DNA of 64,000 nt, taken from assembly GCF_013426915.1 (NCBI RefSeq), contig NZ_AP023179.1, forward strand, positions 186,001 through 250,000. Reading direction: 5' to 3'. A program made the translations under genes and the position numbers. Position 1 is the first letter of the stretch. Every line of letters begins with the position of its first letter. Source of the DNA: Paraburkholderia sp. PGU19. Lineage in GTDB: Bacteria > Pseudomonadota > Gammaproteobacteria > Burkholderiales > Burkholderiaceae. Positions 9,166 through 17,614 of this stretch are shown here, in pieces. Below the pieces are notes generated by a model. It saw nothing but the letters and a program-made list of their open reading frames with translations. It made no database searches and was not told the origin of the DNA.

Positions 9166-10148
9166 GGCATGTTCACCGAGGTACTGGCACGGACAACGAG
9201 TTGGACCGGAATACGAATGTCGAGTGCGGACGGCGTGTCTTCGAGCAGCAGTTCGACGCCGCGCCGGCCGAGCGCTTCTTTATCGACGGCGATCGTCGTG
9301 AGCGGCGGGCGCGCGTGCGCGGCGGCGGGAATGTCGTCGAAACCGACGATCGCGATGTCTTCGGGCACGCGCAGGCCGCGCGCGAGACACACGCGCAGCG
9401 CGGCGAGCGCGGCGAGGTCGTTGTATGCGAAGACGGCGTCGGGACGCGGGCCGGGGCGGTCGAGCAGTTGCTCCATCGCGAGTGCGGCGCCGGCGTCGGG
9501 GTCGAGGCCGGCGTCGATCGTCACTTCCAGCGACGGATCGAACAGCAGTCCGGCTTCGAAAAATGCGCGACGGTAGCCGAGCGCGCGCTGCGCGATGCTG
9601 TAGTGCGCAAGCGAGCCACCGATGAACGCGACGCGCGTGCGCTTCTGTGCAAACAGATGCTGCATCGCGAGCGCGGCGCCCGCCTGGTTGTCGAGATTCA
9701 CGGTGCGCAGGTTGGGCGCCCACAGGTCGATCAGCACGAGCGGGCGCTTCATCGCGACGAGCGTCGTGAGCGTTTCCGGCTCGACGAACCCTGCGACGGC
9801 GATCGCGTCGGGCGCATGCAGGCGCATCTGCTGGACGACGTCCTCGGTGGGGCCGGCTGTCAGCACGGACGGCACGATGCCCCGCTCGCGGCACGCGTCT
9901 TCGACGCCGTGCAGCACGTGCGAGAAGAACGGGCTGACAGCGAAGTTGTTGTGATGACGATGCAGCAGGAACGTGAGCCGGCGTATGCGTGGGCGCAGTT
10001 GCGCGGAATCGTAGCCGAGCCGGCGGGCCGTTTCGACGACGCGCTCGCGCGTCGTTTCCGACAAACCGGGCTGATTCTTCAGAGCGCGTGAGACGGTGCC
10101 GATCGACACGCTGGCCGCGCGAGCGACGTCGCGGATCGTTGTAGCCAT
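9162..10148 (-). CDS. LacI-family transcriptional regulator
   Basis: A 328-residue repressor. An N-terminal helix-turn-helix and hinge (TIRDVARAASVSIGTVSRAL, residues 3-22) are followed by a periplasmic-binding-protein-like sugar domain with family blocks RRAFFEAGL, VFAYNDLAALAALR and IAIVGFDDIPAAAH. First gene of a three-gene operon, overlapping the epimerase by 4 nt. It presumably senses a sugar related to the epimerase substrate and autoregulates. A dyad with TTTAGT/ACTAAA arms lies about 150 bp upstream. Confidence 0.93.
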   Translation of the reverse strand: MATTIRDVARAASVSIGTVSRALKNQPGLSETTRERVVETARRLGYDSAQLRPRIRRLTFLLHRHHNNFAVSPFFSHVLHGVEDACRERGIVPSVLTAGPTEDVVQQMRLHAPDAIAVAGFVEPETLTTLVAMKRPLVLIDLWAPNLRTVNLDNQAGAALAMQHLFAQKRTRVAFIGGSLAHYSIAQRALGYRRAFFEAGLLFDPSLEVTIDAGLDPDAGAALAMEQLLDRPGPRPDAVFAYNDLAALAALRVCLARGLRVPEDIAIVGFDDIPAAAHARPPLTTIAVDKEALGRRGVELLLEDTPSALDIRIPVQLVVRASTSVNMP

Positions 10149-10527
10149 CGAAAAAAGCGGCGGCGCGAGAGACGCGCAGCGGCGGAGTTCAAGTTCGGCT
10201 GATTGTATAGTAAAACGATCGCACGAAACCCTCGCTCAGAGGCTTTCGATACGCGTAGATACCCGTATACAGGCGCAGTGAAGGTGAATTGTTTGTTTAG
10301 TAAAATGCACTAAACGGCGCGTTGGATTCATCAATCGATACGGACGCCAGCGAGGTCGTGGCCGCAGGCGAGTGCGTGCCGCGTTGCTCGGGAATGGGAA
10401 ACACGAATGGTGAACGCGCAGTCCGAACCTTGCTACCAAGGTGACTGTCCGTCGTGACAGGGGAATGTCGTTGCGGCGTGCTTTGCCGCTGGAGATGACG
10501 GCGTAGGCCGGACCTGGGCGAAGAACT
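10149..10527. other. Intergenic region upstream of LacI operon
   Basis: 379 bp between the LacI start and the stop of the EAL/GGDEF gene. It holds the operon promoter region and the putative operator at 10295-10315, with a similar half-site (TAGTAAAACG) at 10208-10217. Nothing recognisable lies in 10320-10527. Confidence 0.5.
10295..10315. promoter_or_regulatory. Putative LacI-family operator
   Basis: Perfect 7-bp dyad GTTTAGT-N7-ACTAAAC. A related half, TAGTAAAACG, lies at 10208-10217, nearer the LacI start. The position upstream of a LacI-type gene and the shared TAGTAAAA core suggest repressor binding. Not a textbook LacI-family CG-centred palindrome, so confidence is modest. Confidence 0.4.
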
Positions 10528-12384
10528 TCAGTCGACGGTGGCCGCCGTGCGCCCTTGCAGCAACATCTGGCTTTCTTTGAACCCGATCACCACGAGACCG
10601 GACGCGTCGCTTTTCGCGCGCCGCTTCGCGAGCGCCGCCACCGATGCAATGTCTTCGCTGCTATACACCGCTTCGCCCGATTGCGGCTGAACCAGCACGC
10701 AGCCGATCGCCATCGTCACGAAGCCGAAGAACGTCGGATTGCCGCGCCGGTCCTCGCCGTGGATGCCGCCCGCGAGGCGGTCGCCCGGCGCGTAGTAGCG
10801 CTGCGCGCCTTCGTTGAACACGTGAATGGCGCGCTCCGCGCGCTCGCGCCAGTCCTCGCTCTGGAACAGGATCAGAAAATCGTCGCCGCCGACGTGGCCG
10901 AGAAAATCGCGCGTCGGATCGCAGACTTCCGCGAGCACGTGCGCAGCGAACTTCAGCACTTCGTCGCCTTGCCAGTAGCCGTACTGGTCGTTGAACGGCT
11001 TGAAGTGATTCAGGTCGACGTAGCACGCATAAAAGCCCGCTTCGTGGCCGAGCAACCGCGTGATGTGCGAGCTGATCGGAATGTTGCCCGGCAGGAAAGT
11101 CAGCGGATTCGCGTAACGGGCCGCCTCGATGCGCACTTCGGTTACCGCGCGCACGAGGCTTTCACCCGTGCCGAGGCCGACGTACTTGCCGTTCTCGGTG
11201 ATGACGAAGCCGTCTGCGAGGTAGCGCTGGTCGTCGCTGGCGAGCAGCTTGGCCATGTCTTCGACCGTCATCGATTTTTCGATGACGACGGGCGACGCAT
11301 TCGCAAACAGCAGGCATGGCCGCTTGCCGAACAGCTCGCGGTGGTAAGGCAGCGCATAGCGGTCCATGAACGCGCGCCGGTTGATCAGCGCGACAGGCTC
11401 GTTCTGCTCGACGACGGCGACGGCATGCAGATTCGGCAGACGGTTGAAGAGTTCGAGCACGTCATTGTTGGTCGCGTTGCGCGGCAGGGCGGGCGCATGC
11501 ACCACCATCTTCGCCGATGCCATCCCGCCCGACGGCGACGCGCTCACCGCGCGCGTCGCCTCGGGGAACACGGCGATATGACCGGCGCGCAACGCCTCGC
11601 GCGCGTCGTCGGAGACCTTGCGCGGCGGGTGTGCATTTGGCTTGCCGAAGAAATAGCCCTGGCCGCAGGCGATCCCCATGTCGCGCACGACGATCAGATC
11701 CGCCTCGTTTTCGATCCCCTCGGCGACGAGCTTCGCGCCGCTCGCGGCCGCGAAGTGCTGCATCGCCTTGACGGCTTCGAACTTGAGCGCGTCGCTGGCA
11801 ATGTCGTGAATGAAAAACCGGTCGATCTTCACGACGTCCGGCTGCAGGCGCACCCACAGATTCATGCTGGCGTTCGCGGTGCCGTAGTCGTCGAGCGCGA
11901 ACTGGGCGCCGGCCATGCGCAGCATGGTGATGGCGGGCAGGAAACTCGCGACGTCGGGAATCGCGCTCTGCTCGGTCAGTTCGATCACGATGCGCTCGGC
12001 ATCGACGCCCATGGCACGGAGCATCACGAAGGTGTCTTCGCGGTTGTCGGCGAGTTGACGGATCGCACCGGCGCTGAAATTCAGGAACAGCTTGCCCTCG
12101 TACTTGAGCTTCGCGAATGCCTCGATGCAGGTATGCGCAGCGGCGCGCTCCAGTGCGATCACGCTGCCTTCGGCCGCTGCCTGCGCGAACAGCGCGTACG
12201 GCGCTTCGAGCGCGGAACCGGCCGGTCCGCGGATCAGCCCTTCGTAGCCGAGAATCGCGCCGTCGTCGAAATCGACGATCGGCTGGAACACGGCGGACAG
12301 GTCACGCTGCGCAATCAGATCGACGATGCGCGGCGCTGCGATGGTGGAGAACGAGCGTTGAGGCATGACAGACGGCCGGAGCAT
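10528..12384 (-). CDS. EAL-CBS-GGDEF protein (c-di-GMP signalling)
   Basis: A 618-residue cytosolic protein with reversed domain order. An EAL phosphodiesterase domain comes first (FQPIVDF then YEGLIRGP near 48-55, so EGL rather than EAL). A CBS pair is in the middle (VVEQNEPVALINRR, VIEKSMTVEDMAKLL, GFVITENGKYVGLGTG). A C-terminal GGDEF diguanylate cyclase domain has the signature GGDDF. Other EAL residues (LDDYGTANAS, KIDRFFI, VAEGIEN) look intact, so phosphodiesterase activity is plausible. GGDDF deviates at the fourth position, so cyclase activity is uncertain. No membrane segments. An alternative start is the ATG at 12366. Confidence 0.92.
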   Translation of the reverse strand: MLRPSVMPQRSFSTIAAPRIVDLIAQRDLSAVFQPIVDFDDGAILGYEGLIRGPAGSALEAPYALFAQAAAEGSVIALERAAAHTCIEAFAKLKYEGKLFLNFSAGAIRQLADNREDTFVMLRAMGVDAERIVIELTEQSAIPDVASFLPAITMLRMAGAQFALDDYGTANASMNLWVRLQPDVVKIDRFFIHDIASDALKFEAVKAMQHFAAASGAKLVAEGIENEADLIVVRDMGIACGQGYFFGKPNAHPPRKVSDDAREALRAGHIAVFPEATRAVSASPSGGMASAKMVVHAPALPRNATNNDVLELFNRLPNLHAVAVVEQNEPVALINRRAFMDRYALPYHRELFGKRPCLLFANASPVVIEKSMTVEDMAKLLASDDQRYLADGFVITENGKYVGLGTGESLVRAVTEVRIEAARYANPLTFLPGNIPISSHITRLLGHEAGFYACYVDLNHFKPFNDQYGYWQGDEVLKFAAHVLAEVCDPTRDFLGHVGGDDFLILFQSEDWRERAERAIHVFNEGAQRYYAPGDRLAGGIHGEDRRGNPTFFGFVTMAIGCVLVQPQSGEAVYSSEDIASVAALAKRRAKSDASGLVVIGFKESQMLLQGRTAATVD

Positions 12385-12555
12385 TGGACCGTCGGCTTAT
12401 CGGCAGCAAGTGGCTGAAATTAAATGAATTTTTAATGACGCCGCGCACCGTTCTGGTGCTCGGCGGAAGCGTTTCCATTATTTGGGAAGAGAGGCGTGCG
12501 TTTGTCCTATGCCGTCGTGCCGAGGCGACAGCGGCGACCGGGCCGGGTGAAATAA

Positions 12556-12581
12556 CGAAAAAGCCGCCCGCAGGCGGCTTT
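12556..12581 (-). terminator. Rho-independent terminator of symporter gene
   Basis: Perfect 9-bp stem AAAGCCGCC/GGCGGCTTT with loop CGCA. The A-run on the left becomes a U-tract in the minus-strand transcript, about 55 bp past the symporter stop codon. Confidence 0.75.
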
Positions 12582-12635
12582 CACGACATGCACTCAGGGA
12601 GAGCGCTTATGGATCTCGACTCATTCGAAATCGGC

Positions 12636-13658
12636 CTAGCGGCGCGCAACAGCGGCCGTCGTGCTCTTTTGCGCGGCGCGCTTCTCGGCGCTGACGTCGC
12701 GTGCGCCCCAGCGTTGCGCGAGCGCGGCGCAGACCATCAACTGAATCTGATGGAACAGCATCAGCGGCAGCACGACGGCGCCTACCGCATGCGTGGCGAA
12801 AATCACTTTCGCCATCGGCACACCGGCGGCGAGGCTCTTCTTCGAACCGCAGAAGATGATCGTGATCTGGTCGGCGCGGCTGAAGCCGAGGCGCTTGCTG
12901 ACGAACATCGTCAAGAGCAGTGCGAGCGCCAGCAGCACCGCGCACACCACGAGCAGTCCGCCCAGCGCGACGAGCGGAATCTGATGCCACAGGCCTTCGT
13001 TGACGGCCTCGCTGAACGCGGCGTAGACCACCAGCAGGATCGAGCCCTGGTCGACGAACTTCAGCACGCCACGATTGCTGTCGATCCATCCGCCAATCAT
13101 CGGCCGCAGCAACTGCCCGGCGACGAACGGCACCAGCAGCTGCAGCACGATGTTCCACACCGTATGCCACGGCGACGTGCCGCTCGCGGCCTGGCTCGTG
13201 ACGATCACGCTGACGAGCGCGGGCGTGATGAAGATGCCGAGCAGGCTGGATGCAGACGCGCTGCACACGGCGGCGGGCACATTGCCTTTCGCAATCGACG
13301 TGAACGCGATCGACGACTGAACCGTCGACGGCAGCGTACAGAGGAAGAGGATGCCGGCGTAGAGCGCAGGCGTCACGAGGGGCGAAAGAAGCGGTTTGAG
13401 TACGAGCCCGAGTATCGGAAAGAGCGCGAACGTGCTTAGCAGCACGACGAGGTGCAGCCGCCAGTGCGTGGCGCCGGCAATGATCGCTTCGCGCGAGAGC
13501 TTGGCGCCATGCAGGAAGAACAGCAGTCCGACCGCGAAATCCGTTACCCAGTTGAACGCCGTCGCCGCGTGGCCGTGCACGGGCAGCAGGCTCGCGAAAA
13601 TCACCGTGCCGATCAGGCAGAGCGTGAAATTGTCGGGCAGGAGTTTCGGACGGGCCAT
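12636..13658 (-). CDS. Bile acid:sodium symporter family protein (SLC10A7/YfeH-like)
   Basis: A 340-residue inner-membrane protein with about ten hydrophobic helices. It matches the bacterial bile-acid:Na+ symporter-like family: DFAVGLLFFLHGAKLSREA early on, LCTLPSTVQSSIAFTSIAKGN in the middle (the conserved crossover segment), and IIFCGSKKSLAAGVPMAKVIF late. The start at 13658 (MARPKLLPDNF) is chosen because the longer frame to 13760 adds 34 residues with no membrane or family character. Substrate unknown; bacterial members carry varied organic anions. Monocistronic, followed by a terminator. Confidence 0.9.
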   Translation of the reverse strand: MARPKLLPDNFTLCLIGTVIFASLLPVHGHAATAFNWVTDFAVGLLFFLHGAKLSREAIIAGATHWRLHLVVLLSTFALFPILGLVLKPLLSPLVTPALYAGILFLCTLPSTVQSSIAFTSIAKGNVPAAVCSASASSLLGIFITPALVSVIVTSQAASGTSPWHTVWNIVLQLLVPFVAGQLLRPMIGGWIDSNRGVLKFVDQGSILLVVYAAFSEAVNEGLWHQIPLVALGGLLVVCAVLLALALLLTMFVSKRLGFSRADQITIIFCGSKKSLAAGVPMAKVIFATHAVGAVVLPLMLFHQIQLMVCAALAQRWGARDVSAEKRAAQKSTTAAVARR

Positions 13659-14194
13659 CTTTTCAAATCTCGATGCAGGTGTAGCGTCGCCTTGATGTCG
13701 CCGGCGGGCGGGCGCCAAAGGGCTATTGTCCGCGCAAAGTGATTGAAAAAGCAAATTCATTTGCCGAATTGATTAATTACCTGAACGCATGAAACGCCCG
13801 TTCGCGTGCATGGTTGCGTTCGCATCGAGTCTGCTGGTCATAACGACCGTTTCGAGCGTCAAAAATCGGTCGAAACGACACGTCAAAACGAGCGTTTCGA
13901 AGCGCCTCTGTTCATACGAATTCAGGTGTTCGAACGACCCCGTTTCAGCGCTTTTTCCCCTCGCGCCGCAAGAGGTTTGTGGCGAAAAAACGTCGCAGTA
14001 ACAATGCGTTACAAGAGTGCCGCAGACCTAACATATTTTGGCTCGACTCACTGGGAGGACGCCAATAAATTACTGTTCGAAGGCCGATGGGGCATCGCGC
14101 GAGACAGCTAGTCATGCAAGTCGCGCTGCCCCGGAACCAGCCAAGCCGTAGCTCGAACGGCGGGCTCTCAGGCGGGTCGTCGGGCAGGTGAAAC
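13659..14194. other. Divergent intergenic region with repeated CGTTTC motifs
   Basis: 536 bp between the symporter start and the small secreted protein. The stretch 13841-13950 carries four copies of a CGTTTC-type core (13848, 13871 inverted, 13893, 13941) at roughly 22-24 bp steps or multiples. The rest has an AT-richer patch (13740-13790) and no credible gene; a short ORF at 13789 lacks support. Confidence 0.55.
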
Positions 14195-14755
14195 ATGGTG
14201 CTTGTAGGGCTGTCGAGGATCAAATGGTGGATGACGGGCGCGCTGATCGTCGCGCTGACCTCGCTCGCCTATGCGAAGCCGTCATTTGTCAGCCATGACG
14301 GACACGGGCTGTTCGGCGGCGGATCGAGTTTTCACGGTTCGTCGTTTGGTGGCCCTGTCCATGGAAACGCTGCGCCGCGCGCCAACGTTTCGCGTGACAT
14401 GCCGCGCGGTATGGCAATGCCAGGCTACACCGGCCGATATGCGCGAAATGAAGCACCGCGCACGCGCGGCAATGCGTCGAACTACACCGCACAACGCATG
14501 AAGCTTCCCGCCGACGTCTATCACAACCGCCCCGCCGCGCAATATGTCGGCACGCAGTATGCCGGCGCGATCACGCCTATCAGCACCGAGTCACATAACG
14601 CGCCGCGACCGCCCGCAACCGCGCAATCGGCGCACGTCGGTTCGATCCGCGACGACGTCACACGTTACAACGAAGAGCGCGGCGCATCGCGCCCGATTCC
14701 GCGCCCGCCTGGCGACTCATCGCGCATCCCGTCTCCGTCGCCTTACCGTAATTGA
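14195..14755 (+). CDS. Small secreted protein of unknown function
   Basis: 186 residues. The first 27 residues form a Sec signal peptide (MTGALIVALTSLAYA, probable cleavage after AYA). The mature part is Gly/His/Ser-rich at first (GHGLFGGGSSFHGSSFGG), then Arg/Pro/Asn-rich and probably disordered, ending PSPSPYRN. No domain recognised. It is likely periplasmic or cell-surface. Start codon ATG at 14195, with GGCAGGTG ahead. Monocistronic with a long upstream region, so it may be regulated. Confidence 0.7.
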   Translation: MVLVGLSRIKWWMTGALIVALTSLAYAKPSFVSHDGHGLFGGGSSFHGSSFGGPVHGNAAPRANVSRDMPRGMAMPGYTGRYARNEAPRTRGNASNYTAQRMKLPADVYHNRPAAQYVGTQYAGAITPISTESHNAPRPPATAQSAHVGSIRDDVTRYNEERGASRPIPRPPGDSSRIPSPSPYRN

Positions 14756-15283
14756 CCTCTCCTTTGCCGGACGTGACGGTTCGGTCCAGTCTGCTGTCCA
14801 TCCACCTCGCTCTGAGATTGGATCGGTCTTTTCCCAAGTTCAGCTACCCAATCTATTCGGTCTCCGCACGTCCGACAAAATACCCCGTCTGATCTGACGT
14901 AAGCACGCCACACATTTTTGAAAACGCTCGTCAGTCTCCAGCGTTTGTCATCAAATCCCCTCTTCGTTGCGGCGGCGCGTCAATCCATCGTTGATGCGCT
15001 TCGCATCACACGCTGTGCGGTAGAATTCGCGCCCTTCGAAGGGCCTGCGGGTGCTTGCGGCACTGCGGAAACAAGGTGCATCGGCAACCAGTATCAGGCC
15101 GAAAGTTCACCAAACTATTCAGTCCCATATACCCGCAATAACCGCAGATATTTTTGTCCATAAAAATGGTCCGCAAAGATTTGTCCCAGCCCAGATTGGC
15201 TCGACGATCAAACGGATAACAAACACGGATCCGGCGAGCGCCCCGCCGAACAGCCACACCTTTTGACAAAGACAGGAGAACCC
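14756..15283. other. Intergenic region and porin leader
   Basis: 528 bp before the porin. A -10-like TAGAAT sits at 15021-15026, which would give a porin leader of about 250 nt. The leader is AT-richer than the surroundings around 15140-15230. No gene is supported. Confidence 0.45.
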
Positions 15284-16363
15284 ATGAATACCACCGTCAG
15301 CCGTGCGCTGAGAACAACCCTGAAGGCGAGCGTCATCGGCGCCATGCTGGCCGTCGCATCGACGTCGTCGTTCGCGCAGTCGAGCGTGCAGCTTTATGGT
15401 CAGGTCGACGAATGGGTCGGCGTCACGAAGTTCCCGGGCAGCCAGAGCGCATGGAACGTGTCGGGCGGCGGTATGTCGACGTCGTACTGGGGCATCAAGG
15501 GCGCCGAAGATCTGGGCAACGGCTACAAGGCGATCTTCACATTGGAAGACTTCTTCCGCGCGCAGAACGGCAAGTTCGGCCGCTTCGATGGCGACACGTT
15601 CTTCGGGCGTAACGCGTATGTCGGTATCGAGTCGCCGTACGGCACGGTGACGGCAGGCCGTCTGACCACGCAACTGTTCGTGTCGACGATTCTGTTCAAT
15701 CCATTCATCGACTCGTATGTGTTCTCGCCGATGGTCTATCACGTGTTCCTTGGGCTGGGCACGTTCCCGACCTACACGACGGATATGGGCGTGGTCGGCG
15801 ATTCTGGCTGGAACAACGCAGTCCAGTATTCGTCGCCGGACTTCAGCGGCCTGTCGGGCAGCGCAATGTATGCACTGGGCAATTCGGCGGATCACAACGG
15901 CTCGAAGAAATACAGCGCGCAGTTTCTGTATTTCCACGGTCCGTTCGCGGCGACGGGCGTGTTCCAGTACGTGAACTTCAACAACTCGCCGACCGACCTC
16001 GGCTCGCTGGTCTCGGGCCTGAAGAGCCAGTCGGTTGGCCAGGTGGGCGTGTCGTACGACCTGAAGTTCGTGAAGTTCTACGGTCAGTACATGTACACGA
16101 AGAACGACCAGGACGTCGGCAGCTGGCACGTGAACACGGCGCAGGGCGGCGTGTCGGTGCCGCTCGGTACGGGCACGGTGATGGCGTCGTACGCTTACTC
16201 GCGCGACACGGGCGGTCTGGACCAGATGCACCAGTCGGCGGCGATCGGCTACGACTATCCGCTGTCCAAACGCACCGACGTCTACGCGGCGTATCTCTAC
16301 GACAAGTACACGAGCCTGGCGTCGGGCTATACGGCTGGCGTCGGCCTTCGCGCGAAGTTCTGA
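15284..16363 (+). CDS. Outer-membrane porin (Gram-negative porin, Burkholderia type)
   Basis: 359 residues. A Sec signal peptide ends at ASTSSFA, then the mature chain opens QSSVQLYGQVDEWVG, the standard first beta-strand of betaproteobacterial trimeric porins. Alternating aromatic beta-strands follow, with WGIKGAEDLGNGYKAIFTLE, NAYVGIESPYGTVTAGR (the L3/constriction region) and the terminal strand ending in Phe (GVGLRAKF). The start at 15284 has AGGAGA five bases upstream; the longer frame from 15263 lacks this. General diffusion of small hydrophilic solutes or anions is expected. Followed by a clear terminator. Confidence 0.95.
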   Translation: MNTTVSRALRTTLKASVIGAMLAVASTSSFAQSSVQLYGQVDEWVGVTKFPGSQSAWNVSGGGMSTSYWGIKGAEDLGNGYKAIFTLEDFFRAQNGKFGRFDGDTFFGRNAYVGIESPYGTVTAGRLTTQLFVSTILFNPFIDSYVFSPMVYHVFLGLGTFPTYTTDMGVVGDSGWNNAVQYSSPDFSGLSGSAMYALGNSADHNGSKKYSAQFLYFHGPFAATGVFQYVNFNNSPTDLGSLVSGLKSQSVGQVGVSYDLKFVKFYGQYMYTKNDQDVGSWHVNTAQGGVSVPLGTGTVMASYAYSRDTGGLDQMHQSAAIGYDYPLSKRTDVYAAYLYDKYTSLASGYTAGVGLRAKF

Positions 16364-16418
16364 TCGCGACCGACGCACGGCGGCGTGCACGGCGCGCCGT
16401 TGCGTTGTTCACCGCAAG

Positions 16419-16452
16419 GCCCTGCCTTCTTCACGGAAGGCGGGGCTTTTTC
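16419..16452 (+). terminator. Rho-independent terminator after porin
   Basis: Stem GCCC-t-GCCTTC paired with GAAGGC-g-GGGC, a short loop, then TTTTTC. It lies about 55 bp past the porin stop. Confidence 0.8.
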
Positions 16453-16544
16453 TTTCCGATGCTCGCGTGTGCCGCACATTGGCGATCGCTACTTGATAAA
16501 GTCCCGGAAATCAGCCTGATTCATTCCTATTCCGAGCGATCGCC

Positions 16545-17483
16545 ATGGATACCCTCGTCAGCATGAAAGTGTTTCGCCACGTGGTCGAAGTCGGCAGCTT
16601 CGTCGGCGCGGCGGAAAAGATGGACATGTCGGCGGCGATGGCGAGCAAGCACGTGATGCATCTGGAGCAGCAACTCGGCGCGCGGCTTCTGAACCGGACC
16701 ACGCGCCGCGTCGCGCCCACGGAAGCGGGCCGCGAGTACTACGAGCGCCTGAGTCAGGTGCTGAGCGAACTCGACGAAGCCGAGCAGGCGGTCGGCGCCG
16801 CGAGCATCGTGCCGCAAGGGCGCTTGCGCGTGTCGACGTTGTCGGCGTTCGGTCTGCGGCACGTGATGAGCGCCGTCGCCGATTACGCGACGCAGCATCC
16901 GCAAGTCACCGTCGATATCACGCTGTCGGACCGCGTCGTCGAACTGATCGACGAGGGCTACGACGTTGCGATCCGCGCATCGCCGTTGGGGCTGAAGTCG
17001 TCGTCGCTGATCGCGCGCCAGGTGGCGACCGCGCATCTCGTGTTGTGCGCGTCGCCGGACTATATCGAGCTGCACGGCGCGCCCAGAAACACCGCCGATC
17101 TCGCGCGCCACAACTTCATCCAGTACGCGGGCGTGTCGGCGCTCGAACTGGTCGCGGGCGCGAACGCGGAAAGTGGGCGCGTCAAGCTGTCGGGCAATCT
17201 GATCGTCAATCATCTGGAGGCTCAGCGCGTCGTCGTGTTGCAGGGCGCGGCGCTCGCGCTGCTCGGCACCGAAGTGATCGGCGACGATCTCGCTGCCGGC
17301 CGCCTCGTGCCGCTGCTCGTCGATGAACTGCCGCCGCGCGAACTGCCCATCCACGTCGTCTACGCGAGCCGCCGGCATCTGTCGGCGAAGGTGCGCTCGT
17401 TCGTCGATTTCATCGCGGAGCGCTTTTCGAGCGAGACGCTGTGGCCGACGCTCGAGCAGATCAGGGCGCTCGCTGTGCGCTGA
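16545..17483 (+). CDS. LysR-family transcriptional regulator
   Basis: A 312-residue LysR regulator. The N-terminal winged helix-turn-helix (residues 1-60) shows MKVFRHVVEVGSFVGAAEKM and LEQQLGARLLNRTTRRVAPTEAG. The C-terminal periplasmic-binding-like effector domain shows LRVSTLSAFGLRHVMSA and EGYDVAIRAS. It lies upstream of icmF in the same direction, with about 130 bp between. It may regulate icmF or a distant target; no clear T-N11-A site was picked out. Confidence 0.93.
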   Translation: MDTLVSMKVFRHVVEVGSFVGAAEKMDMSAAMASKHVMHLEQQLGARLLNRTTRRVAPTEAGREYYERLSQVLSELDEAEQAVGAASIVPQGRLRVSTLSAFGLRHVMSAVADYATQHPQVTVDITLSDRVVELIDEGYDVAIRASPLGLKSSSLIARQVATAHLVLCASPDYIELHGAPRNTADLARHNFIQYAGVSALELVAGANAESGRVKLSGNLIVNHLEAQRVVVLQGAALALLGTEVIGDDLAAGRLVPLLVDELPPRELPIHVVYASRRHLSAKVRSFVDFIAERFSSETLWPTLEQIRALAVR

Positions 17484-17614
17484 GATTCAAGGCGCAGTGC
17501 CCGTCAACTCGCGCCTGCTGAACGCCGCGCGGACGATCGGGTCGTATCGTTATACTGGTTGCAGCACCCGCGAAGTAGAGACGAACGAACCTGACGATTC
17601 GATCCGGGGGAGAC

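Noticed and set aside
10555..12417. 620-codon ORF opposite the EAL/GGDEF gene
   Set aside because: Antisense shadow with no domains; the opposite strand has full EAL, CBS and GGDEF signatures.
13789..14111. Small ORFs 13789-14001 and 13806-14111
   Set aside because: They cover the CGTTTC array, lack ribosome binding sites and show no family or credible signal peptide followed by a mature domain.
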